21,359 nucleotides of DNA, from positions 1 through 21,359 of the forward strand of contig CAIMPQ010000095.1 of assembly GCA_903843315.1 (NCBI GenBank), read 5' to 3'. This stretch comes from an uncultured beta proteobacterium (GTDB taxonomy: Bacteria; Pseudomonadota; Gammaproteobacteria; Burkholderiales; Burkholderiaceae). Below, one piece after another: positions 15,157-21,359 of the stretch. The position numbers and the translations under genes were made by a program. Position 1 is the stretch's first letter, and every line of letters starts with the position of its first letter. The notes below the pieces were generated by a model, which saw only the letters and a list, made by a program, of their open reading frames with translations, had not been told where the DNA came from and did no database searches.

Positions 15157-16302
15157 TTAAAAAGTTCCTGGATACAAGATATCTTTAGTAACGTTCTGAA
15201 TATCCCGATGTCCTGTAAAGGCCATAGTGATATCCAATTCATTATGAATGAGTTCGAGGCACTTAGTAACGCCTGCTTCCCCCATGGCGCCTAAGCCATA
15301 TAAGAATGGCCGACCAATCATCGTGCCGCGTGCACCTAATGCCCAGGCCTTTAAAACATCCTGACCAGAGCGAATACCGCCATCCATCCATATTTCAATA
15401 TCCTTACCAACTGCGTTCACAATGCCTGGTAATGCTTGAATACTGGAAATAGCGCCATCTAATTGACGGCCACCATGATTGGAGACTATGAGGGCATCAG
15501 CACCAGAGTTTGCTGCTAGGCGGGCATCCTCTACGTCCAAAATACCCTTGATGATGAGTTTTCCACCCCAGAGTTTTTTGATCCACTCAACATCACCCCA
15601 ATTGAGGCCTGGATCAAACTGTTCGGCAGTCCAAGAGGCGAGGGAAGACATGTTACCTACACCAGTGGCATGCCCAACGATATTGCGAAAGGTTCTGCGA
15701 GGCGTCATCGCCATGCCTAAACACCAGCGCGGCTTAGTCGCCATGTTGATCATGTTGGCAATAGTGAGTTTTGGAGGCGCAGATAAACCGTTTTTCAAAT
15801 CTTTATTACGCTGACCTAAAATTTGGAGATCTAAGGTTAAAACTAGGGCAGAACACTTGGCAGCCTTGGCACGCTCGATCAAACGTTCGATGAAACCCCG
15901 ATCTTTCATCACGTAGAGCTGAAACCAAAATGGCTTAGTAGTGCGCTCAGCGACATCTTCAATGGAACAGATACTCATAGTAGATAAGCAAAATGGCACA
16001 CCAAATTTTTCAGCTGCTTTTGCAGCCAGAATCTCGCCATCGGCATACTGCATTCCGGTAAGTCCGGTTGGTGCAAGCGCTACTGGCATCGTGACTTCCT
16101 GTCCAACCATGGTCGTTTTGGTTGTGCGGTTAGTCATATCTACTGCAACGCGTTGGCGTAATTTAATTTTCTGAAAATCGGATTCGTTAGCACGATAGGT
16201 TGATTCGGTCCAAGATCCAGAGTCGGCGTAGTCATAAAACATCCTAGGAGTGCGTTTTTGATGAAGCACTCTTAAGTCTTCGATATTCGTAATGATTGCC
16301 AC
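15157..16302 (-). CDS. FMN-dependent alpha-hydroxy-acid oxidase/dehydrogenase (LldD-like)
   Basis: 381 residues, standard for the family. Motifs run in order: MFYDYADSGSW near the N-terminus, VALAPTGLTGMQYADGE, FWFQLYVMKDR, LVLTLDLQILGQRNKD, LIIKGILDVEDA with the flavin-contact lysine, SNHGGRQLDGA with the catalytic base H276, and MDGGIRSGQDVLKAWALGARGTMIGRP for the FMN phosphate. The enzyme oxidises an L-2-hydroxy acid such as lactate, glycolate or mandelate to the 2-oxo acid; the exact substrate is not clear. The start is a GTG with AAGGA six to seven bases upstream. The DUF4239 gene begins directly after its stop codon, so translation is probably coupled. Confidence 0.93.
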   Translation of the reverse strand: MAIITNIEDLRVLHQKRTPRMFYDYADSGSWTESTYRANESDFQKIKLRQRVAVDMTNRTTKTTMVGQEVTMPVALAPTGLTGMQYADGEILAAKAAEKFGVPFCLSTMSICSIEDVAERTTKPFWFQLYVMKDRGFIERLIERAKAAKCSALVLTLDLQILGQRNKDLKNGLSAPPKLTIANMINMATKPRWCLGMAMTPRRTFRNIVGHATGVGNMSSLASWTAEQFDPGLNWGDVEWIKKLWGGKLIIKGILDVEDARLAANSGADALIVSNHGGRQLDGAISSIQALPGIVNAVGKDIEIWMDGGIRSGQDVLKAWALGARGTMIGRPFLYGLGAMGEAGVTKCLELIHNELDITMAFTGHRDIQNVTKDILYPGTF

Positions 16303-16317
16303 AATGTATCCTTCTCT

Positions 16318-16336
16318 TTGATACTTTTAATATCAA
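16318..16336. promoter_or_regulatory. candidate operator palindrome before the oxidase gene
   Basis: TTGATActtttaaTATCAA has six-base perfect arms and a seven-base spacer. It lies 16 bases upstream of the oxidase GTG start, where a bound protein would block transcription. No regulator gene is adjacent. Confidence 0.35.
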
Positions 16337-16360
16337 GCATTTGCCTAATTAAGCTATATC

Positions 16361-16390
16361 TTAGCAATACCGATGATTTGTTTCTACAAT
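16361..16390 (+). promoter_or_regulatory. candidate promoter of the DMT exporter gene
   Basis: TTAGCA (16361-16366) and TACAAT (16385-16390, five of six matches) are 18 bases apart. Transcription would start near 16397, about 50 bases before the ATG. Confidence 0.35.
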
Positions 16391-16447
16391 GCTAGGGTAT
16401 CCCTTACTTGGGACCCTTCATTGCCCATCTATCCCGATCCTTTTTGA

Positions 16448-17377
16448 ATGCCTCAGCTTAATCTTGCCACCGTCTCCTATCTACTAATTGCTACCGCCTT
16501 ATGGGCAGGCAATGCGATTGCAGGACGTGTTTTGGTTGCTAGCGGAGCCGTTTCGCCCATTACATTGAGCGCGGTACGCTGGGGTTTGGCTGCACTGCTA
16601 CTACTTCCTTTTGGTTGGGCTGTATTCAAGCCGAGCAGTGCCTTTTGGAAAAATAAGAAACGTTTTTTACTCTTAGGCTTATTCGGGGTTGGTAGCTATA
16701 ACGTTCTTCTGTATCTGGCGCTCCAAACTTCAACGGCGATAAATGTCACCTTAATAGGTGCCAGCATGCCAATTTGGATGCTATTTATTGGCGCAGTTTT
16801 CTATCACGTAAAACCCAGCCTATTGCAATTAGTTGGCGCTGTGGTTTCTCTCGTTGGTGTGGCAATTGTGTTAACTAGGGGGGATTTATCCTCGCTGGTA
16901 TCAATGCAAATGGTAGTTGGCGATCTTTTAATTATGCTGGCCACTATCTTGTGGGGATTTTATAGCTGGATGTTGAGTAAACCAGGAAAGAGTACTGAGC
17001 GAAATTGGCCATGGGCCGACTTTTTAATGGCGCAGGTTTTCGTTGGCCTGCTGTGGACTGGATTTTTTGATGGATTCGAGATCGCGGCTGGCCACGCTCA
17101 CTTGGATCTGAATCTATGGACTGGCTCATTAATCCTGTTCGTGGCCATTGGACCGTCTTTAATTGCCTATCGCTGCTGGGGATTAGGTGTTAATGGCGCA
17201 GGTCCTACCGTTGCCGCATTTTTCGCCAACTTTATTCCCTTGTTTACTGCATTATTATCAGCCGCAATGTTGGGCGAGCCACCCCAGCTGTTTCATGGAC
17301 TCGCGTTTGCGCTAATTGTTTCTGGAATTATTGTTTCTTCTAGACCCCGGAACAGCCGAATCTACTCTAAGTTTTAA
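16448..17377 (+). CDS. DMT superfamily transporter (EamA type)
   Basis: 309 residues with about ten hydrophobic helices in two repeated EamA domains. The first domain opens with SYLLIATALWAGNAIAGRV; the second contains GDLLIMLATILWGFYSWML, the matching position of the repeat, and ends near VAAFFANFIPLFTALLSAAMLGEPP, a strongly typical motif. Proteins of this kind export amino acids, metabolites or drugs by proton antiport, but the substrate cannot be deduced. The gene is divergent from the oxidase gene and its last 11 bases overlap the end of the convergent DapA-family gene. Confidence 0.92.
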   Translation: MPQLNLATVSYLLIATALWAGNAIAGRVLVASGAVSPITLSAVRWGLAALLLLPFGWAVFKPSSAFWKNKKRFLLLGLFGVGSYNVLLYLALQTSTAINVTLIGASMPIWMLFIGAVFYHVKPSLLQLVGAVVSLVGVAIVLTRGDLSSLVSMQMVVGDLLIMLATILWGFYSWMLSKPGKSTERNWPWADFLMAQVFVGLLWTGFFDGFEIAAGHAHLDLNLWTGSLILFVAIGPSLIAYRCWGLGVNGAGPTVAAFFANFIPLFTALLSAAMLGEPPQLFHGLAFALIVSGIIVSSRPRNSRIYSKF

Positions 17378-18323
17378 TTAATCCTGAGGCAACTAAGCCA
17401 TGTTTGACATGAGCGCGATGAGCTTCAGTCACATTCACTGCTGGCGGCCTTACGAGAGAGTTGGGAATTTGACCAAGTTGCATCAAAGCCTCTTTGACGC
17501 AGGCTACTTCACTTGTTGGTGAACTAGGCTCTTGATTTTCGAAGACGCCATCCATAATTGGAATGCAAAATTCACGGTGAATTTTTTGTGCCTTTACAGC
17601 ATCCCCAGAAATTGCAGCATCAATTAATTCAACCCATTTTGGGGTATCGATGACACCAATGCCAATCAGTGCCCCATGAACCCCATGCAAGATCATTCCT
17701 AAAAGTGGCGGTGAGTCCAATGCTGCAAGAATTGTGAGCTTGTCGTGCAGGGCTTCCCATATTTGTACATAACGCGTAACAGTGCCACATGCTGCTTTTA
17801 TTGCTACAACATTAGGAATAGAGGAGATGCGGATAAGAGACTCTAGCGAGTAAGCGCAGCCGGATTGGTCTGGGTATTGGAAGACGATCATCGGTAAGTC
17901 AACCTGTTCATCCAACATCTTATAAAATTGATAGGCAGACTCAGGATTTTGTGCCAAGCGACGATAGGGCCGCGCATCAAAAGGATTTAATACTAGTAGC
18001 GCATCTGCACCGGCCTCTTTTGCTAGGAGCCCGTCTTTGACAGCTGCAGGTCCTCTACCTTCAATCCCACTAATCAAAGTTTGTCCTGGAAGCATTACTT
18101 CTCGAGCGAGCTTCAATATCTTTTTCTTCTCTTCGTCGGAAAGTTGAAGAATCTCAGCCAATCCGGCATTGACAGCAATACCTTGTACACCAGGCGTATG
18201 AGCCGTCTCTCTTAGATGACGAGCAAGGGCATCATAGTCAACGCTAAGATCTGCCTTGAAGGGAGTAATAGTCGCTGGGTATAGGCCGCTAAGAACCAAC
18301 GATTTTTCATTTCTTGAAGACAT
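17367..18323 (-). CDS. dihydrodipicolinate synthase (DapA) family aldolase/lyase
   Basis: 318 residues, a TIM barrel. Family marks are GLYPATITPF at the N-terminus, the Schiff-base lysine K176 (NVVAIKAACG), the catalytic tyrosine Y150 (VFQYPDQ), and the loop GLAEILQLSDEEKKKI that corresponds to the GTTGE loop. That loop lacks the GTTGE residues of true DapA, which contact pyruvate, so this is probably a catabolic member acting on a different 2-keto acid or related compound rather than the lysine-biosynthesis enzyme. It is divergent from a Bug receptor across a 159-base gap, an arrangement that suggests the receptor may bind this enzyme's substrate or a precursor. AAGG precedes the ATG. Confidence 0.88.
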   Translation of the reverse strand: MSSRNEKSLVLSGLYPATITPFKADLSVDYDALARHLRETAHTPGVQGIAVNAGLAEILQLSDEEKKKILKLAREVMLPGQTLISGIEGRGPAAVKDGLLAKEAGADALLVLNPFDARPYRRLAQNPESAYQFYKMLDEQVDLPMIVFQYPDQSGCAYSLESLIRISSIPNVVAIKAACGTVTRYVQIWEALHDKLTILAALDSPPLLGMILHGVHGALIGIGVIDTPKWVELIDAAISGDAVKAQKIHREFCIPIMDGVFENQEPSSPTSEVACVKEALMQLGQIPNSLVRPPAVNVTEAHRAHVKHGLVASGLIKT

Positions 18324-18377
18324 TGTTGACCTTTAGATTGATGTGAATAAGTGAGTTTACTAAGTCAGGAATTCATC

Positions 18378-18406
18378 ATGACATTTGCTGCGGACAATTC
18401 TATAGT
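18378..18406 (+). promoter_or_regulatory. sigma-70 promoter of the Bug receptor gene
   Basis: ATGACA (18378-18383, five of six matches) and TATAGT (18401-18406, five of six) with the ideal 17-base spacer. The start of transcription would be near 18413, about 70 bases before the chosen start codon. Confidence 0.6.
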
Positions 18407-18482
18407 AAAGTGAATTTTTAGATGGGCGGGTGGCACTATTAGTCTCAACTGTCTTCATATGGAAATGGGAGGATATTTTTTC

Positions 18483-19469
18483 ATGGGTTCCTGTACTTAC
18501 AAATGGTTTTCCGTCTTATTGGCGGGTTTAGGCTTATTCATACTGACTGCACCTCTATCCAATGCCCAGACTTATCCTGATAGGCCGATTAAGCTAGTAG
18601 TTCCCTATGCACCCGGTGGCGGTACTGATGTTACAGCGCGCCTGATAGCAAAAACCTTAACAAGTAGCTTTGGTCAGCCTGTATCAGTTGAAAATAAGGC
18701 TGGCGCCGGTGGAATTATTGGACAAGAGTCAGTTGCAAGAGCGCTACCTGACGGATATACCTTGCTGTTTAGTGCTGCAGGTCCCCTAACCATTACTCCA
18801 TTCACATACCCTAGCTTGCCTTATGACCCTGTGAAAAGCTTTGAGCCAATTATTTTGGTTTCTTCTCAGCCTTTGGTATTAGTAGTCAATGCAGATTCAA
18901 AAATCTATTCGCTAGCTGATTTATTAAAAGCATCTTTAGAGTCTAAAAAAGGTCTCACCTATGGATCTTTTGGAAATGGAAGTGCTGCACATTTGGCAGG
19001 AGAGTCTTTTAAGATGGCTACAAAAATTGAGATGACTCATATTCCTTATAAGGGTACCAGTCCCGCCTTAACTGCCTTATTGGGTGGTGACATCGATATG
19101 TTGTTTGATACGCTGAGCACTTCAGCCCCATTCATTAAGTCTGGAAAACTAAGGGCTTTAGCGGTAACCTCAAAAAATAGATCTGCTTTACTTCCAGATG
19201 TTCCAACAATGGCGCAAGCAGGTATTAGCGGGTTTGAAGCTGGCACATGGTATGGAATGTTAGCTCCGGCAGGGACTAATCCTAAGATCATTCAGCAAAT
19301 TAACCGTGCTGTAAACATTGGCCTGAAAAATAAGGACATTGCTGATGTGCTTACTTCTGAGGGGTCTGTAGTAATCGGTGGCACTCCAGAGCAATTTAAA
19401 AATTTTATAGCTACTGAGCTAAAGAAGAATGAAGTGGTAGTTAAGGCTGCTGGAATTACAAGTAATTAA
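18483..19469 (+). CDS. Bug/TctC-type tripartite tricarboxylate receptor
   Basis: 328 residues from the ATG at 18483, chosen because GGGAGGA (18467-18473) is nine bases upstream; an ATG at 18459 would add eight residues and put the ribosome site inside the gene. The signal peptide spans about 1-28, ending in SNAQ. The mature protein starts with the Bug signature TYPDRPIKLVVPYAPGGGTDVTARL and continues with VENKAGAGGIIGQE and IPYKGTSPALTALLGGDIDMLFD, then GTWYGMLAPAGT. Bug proteins are periplasmic receptors for carboxylates and other small ligands. No TctA or TctB membrane genes are nearby, so it would work with a distant transporter or as a sensor. Confidence 0.93.
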   Translation: MGSCTYKWFSVLLAGLGLFILTAPLSNAQTYPDRPIKLVVPYAPGGGTDVTARLIAKTLTSSFGQPVSVENKAGAGGIIGQESVARALPDGYTLLFSAAGPLTITPFTYPSLPYDPVKSFEPIILVSSQPLVLVVNADSKIYSLADLLKASLESKKGLTYGSFGNGSAAHLAGESFKMATKIEMTHIPYKGTSPALTALLGGDIDMLFDTLSTSAPFIKSGKLRALAVTSKNRSALLPDVPTMAQAGISGFEAGTWYGMLAPAGTNPKIIQQINRAVNIGLKNKDIADVLTSEGSVVIGGTPEQFKNFIATELKKNEVVVKAAGITSN

Positions 19470-19501
19470 AGCGATTGCAAATACTATTTCTAATTCACTT
19501 G

Positions 19502-19723
19502 GGTCTTGGCTTATTTGCTCCGGCTAATGCTCCTGGGCTATTTATATAAAAAATTAACCAAATGGTGAAGTTTGTCAATTCACAAGAGAAGGTGCGTAAG
19601 GCAATACGAGAGAGGCGGAGCGAGCCCGCTAGCGGAAGTCCCGAAGAGTTTTCAGCGTTTCTACGTCTGGATCAGTCAAAATGGGCTAAATTGATCAAGG
19701 AAAATAAGGTTGCAGTGCAATAA
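19502..19723 (+). pseudogene. remnant of a second Bug-type receptor (C-terminal end)
   Basis: One frame reads GLGLFAPANAPGLFI, a TAA at 19547-19549, then KINQMVKFVNSQEKVRKA and on through GSPEEFSAFLRLDQSKWAKL to a TAA at 19721. This is the normal C-terminal third of a Bug receptor: the LFAPANAP turn, the KIN helix and the SPEEFxAFLR...WAKLI helix. It has an in-frame stop and no upstream part in frame; SW in the next frame over (ending near 19509) hints at a frameshift as well. The sequence is not close to the C-terminus of the intact receptor just upstream, so it is not a recent copy of it. An ATG at 19562 could give a 53-residue product, but the fragment is most likely decayed. Confidence 0.75.
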
Positions 19724-19777
19724 CTGACGAAATCAGTATCATTTAGGGCTAATCACTTTATTCCCTAGGAAATTGCT

Positions 19778-20926
19778 ATGCCCGGCTTACTACCCAACGT
19801 TGATCCAGATGGTTTATTAGAGTTCTCGGTTGTTTACACAGACCGCTCTTTAAATCATATGTCTGAAGAGTTCAAACGCGTGATGGTTGATATTTCAAGC
19901 GTTCTCAAAGATGCTTACAACGCCCAATCTGCTGTGATTGTTCCTGGTAGTGGAACTTTCGGAATGGAGGCAGTGGCCCGTCAATTTGCCAATAACCAAA
20001 AAGTCTTAGTTTTACGTAACGGTTGGTTTAGTTATCGTTGGACCCAGATTTTTGATTTGGATAAATCTTTTGCAGATATCTCGATATTAAAAGGCCGTCA
20101 AGTTGACAACTCTCCTCAAGGCGCATTTGAACCTGCTCCAATTGAAGAGGTGGTTGCTTTTATTAAGAAAGAAAAACCAGCGGTGGTATTTGCGCCGCAC
20201 GTTGAGACCTCAGCAGGCATCATTCTTCCAGATGATTATCTGAAGGCAATTGGCGAAGCAGTGCGTTCTGTAAACGGCATCTTTGTATTGGATTGCATTG
20301 CATCTGGTGCGATGTGGGTTGATATGAAAGCGTGTAATGTAGACGTATTGATTTCAGCGCCACAAAAAGGCTGGAGTAGTTCGCCTTGCTGCGCTCTGAT
20401 TGCCCTTGGCGAAAGAGGTCGTGAGCGGATTGATTCTACTCAAAGTACGAGCTTCTCAATGGACTTGAAAAAATGGTTGCAGATCATGGAGGCCTATGAA
20501 AAGGGTGGACATGTATATCACACAACTATGCCTACGGATGCCTTAAAGATTTTGCGTAATGTAATGAAAGAAACACAAGCTCTAGGCTTTGCAGCACTCA
20601 AGCAAAAGCAAATTGAGTTGGGTACTAAAGTGCGCGATTTATTGGTATCCAAGGGTTATCCTTCAGTTGCCGCTAAGGGCTATCAATCTCCTGGAGTCGT
20701 TGTGAGTTTTACAAAGGATCCAGATATTCAGTCAGGCAAGAAATTTATTGCGCTGGGTTTGCAAACCGCTGCTGGCGTACCTTTGCAGTGTGATGAAAGA
20801 CCAGACTTCCGCACCTTCCGCCTTGGTTTATTTGGCCTTGAGAAGTTGGCTAACGTAGATCGTACTGTTGGACATTTGGCGGCAGCGCTAGAGAAGATCA
20901 CTGAGGCAGAAGCTCAGCCCGCGTAA
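19778..20926 (+). CDS. class V PLP-dependent aminotransferase (alanine-glyoxylate type)
   Basis: 382 residues, fold type I. The cofactor-binding region shows VPGSGTFGMEAVARQF near the N-terminus, FAPHVETSAGI, LDCIASGAMWVDMKACNVDVLI with the aspartate that pairs with the pyridine nitrogen, and the Schiff-base lysine K197 in SAPQKGWSSSP. The C-terminal part, ending around FRLGLFGLEKLANVD, agrees with the alanine-glyoxylate, serine-glyoxylate and phosphonopyruvate aminotransferase group. Possible roles are glyoxylate or serine transamination; the donor and acceptor are not resolved. AGGAA precedes the ATG by seven bases. A terminator follows. There are no phosphonate genes near it, which argues against a 2-aminoethylphosphonate role. 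Confidence 0.87.
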   Translation: MPGLLPNVDPDGLLEFSVVYTDRSLNHMSEEFKRVMVDISSVLKDAYNAQSAVIVPGSGTFGMEAVARQFANNQKVLVLRNGWFSYRWTQIFDLDKSFADISILKGRQVDNSPQGAFEPAPIEEVVAFIKKEKPAVVFAPHVETSAGIILPDDYLKAIGEAVRSVNGIFVLDCIASGAMWVDMKACNVDVLISAPQKGWSSSPCCALIALGERGRERIDSTQSTSFSMDLKKWLQIMEAYEKGGHVYHTTMPTDALKILRNVMKETQALGFAALKQKQIELGTKVRDLLVSKGYPSVAAKGYQSPGVVVSFTKDPDIQSGKKFIALGLQTAAGVPLQCDERPDFRTFRLGLFGLEKLANVDRTVGHLAAALEKITEAEAQPA

Positions 20927-20945
20927 TACTTGTATTCAGAAAAAT

Positions 20946-20971
20946 AAAGGCCATCACATGATGGCCTTTTT
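20946..20971. terminator. two-way intrinsic terminator
   Basis: Arms AAAGGCCATCA (20946-20956) and TGATGGCCTTT (20959-20969) with T-run to 20971; the A-rich left flank gives a U-tail on the other strand. It separates the aminotransferase gene from the convergent gene ending at 20997. Confidence 0.88.
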
Positions 20972-20996
20972 CTATCGTAGAGGTGTGCTTTACATA

Positions 20997-21359
20997 TTAT
21001 CTAGCAAGTGGATTGGGTGTTGCTTCTCCAATCTGATGCAGGGTATTTTTATCAATGTGATGAAATAAATCGGCTTCATTTTTAATTTTTAATACAGTGT
21101 CTTGCTCATATGACCAAGTTCCATCGGAATGGATGCTCACCTGAATATGAAACGCTACAGTTTTAAAGGCGTAATCCAAAAAAGCATTCGAAGAAATTCC
21201 TGCGCAAGGATCTCCTTCTTTTGCATGTAATTCAAACTGCCTAGCATCAGCAGTAGATTTTCCAAGAGCCATCGTAGTCATACCACGGGGAATGGTCAGG
21301 GTTTGAATGATGGTTCCAGTCGCCGGTTCCCAGAGCCAGTAACCGACTTGATCGTGATA
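20997..21359 (-). CDS. nitrobindin-like heme-binding beta-barrel protein (DUF1794/FABP family), partial
   Basis: The frame is open to the right window edge, so the N-terminus is missing; 120 residues are visible, starting YHDQVGYWLWEPATGTIIQT and followed by LTIPRGMTTMALG. YHDQVGYWLWE and the IPRG segment are characteristic of the THAP4-like/nitrobindin beta-barrel family, which binds heme or small hydrophobic ligands in its barrel. The internal ATG at 21281 is not the real start, because the family motifs lie upstream of it. The C-terminus (TPNPLAR) ends at TAA 20999-20997. No signal peptide can be judged, since the start lies outside the window. Confidence 0.85.
   Translation of the reverse strand, partial: YHDQVGYWLWEPATGTIIQTLTIPRGMTTMALGKSTADARQFELHAKEGDPCAGISSNAFLDYAFKTVAFHIQVSIHSDGTWSYEQDTVLKIKNEADLFHHIDKNTLHQIGEATPNPLAR

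Noticed and set aside
19562..19723. Independent 53-residue protein
   Set aside because: The sequence continues the Bug family C-terminus across the upstream stop codon, so decay explains it better.
19723..19737. Small hairpin ACTGAcgaaaTCAGT before the aminotransferase gene
   Set aside because: Five-base stem without a T-run; too weak for a terminator and without evidence as an operator.

Overview
The window looks like chromosomal DNA of a freshwater betaproteobacterium, most likely Polynucleobacter or a close relative in Burkholderiaceae. This is inferred from moderate GC, dense short-spaced genes, Bug-type solute receptors and the recognisable protein families; no search was run. No tRNA, rRNA, CRISPR array, insertion sequence or phage gene was seen.

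Region 1 (1-7464) is the most interesting part. Two divergent gene sets meet at a 112-base regulatory gap (2849-2960). To the left, in tight order, lie a TetR-type regulator, a VOC-fold protein, a flavin monooxygenase resembling 2,6-dihydroxypyridine 3-hydroxylases, and an ABC-type solute receptor cut by the window edge. To the right lies a molybdenum hydroxylase set: a CoxG-like protein, then medium (FAD), small (2x[2Fe-2S]) and large (molybdopterin) subunits. The large subunit lacks the CO dehydrogenase signature, so the substrate is probably an aldehyde or N-heteroaromatic compound. Together they look like an uptake, ring-hydroxylation and further-oxidation module of unknown substrate. A palindrome over the rightward -35 box is a candidate site for the TetR protein.

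Region 2 (7484-10595) holds a cold-shock protein with a predicted long leader, a 3-hydroxybutyrate dehydrogenase-like SDR, an HMG-CoA lyase-like protein and a PuuD-like membrane protein without a cytochrome domain. Region 3 (10595-14115) is redox-related: a rubredoxin (55 codons) with its reductase, an old yellow enzyme, and a cytochrome b561 followed by a 58-codon membrane protein, with a good Fur-box match upstream of the b561 gene.

Region 4 (14162-17377) has a leftward set of an FMN alpha-hydroxy-acid oxidase, a DUF4239 membrane protein that seems to begin at an ATT codon directly after the oxidase stop codon, and a small hypothetical gene. A divergent DMT-family exporter follows. Region 5 (17367-21359) has a DapA-family aldolase/lyase, a divergent intact Bug receptor with a strong promoter, the decayed C-terminal end of a second Bug receptor, a class V aminotransferase, and a nitrobindin-like protein cut by the right edge. 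Several hairpin terminators separate convergent genes.
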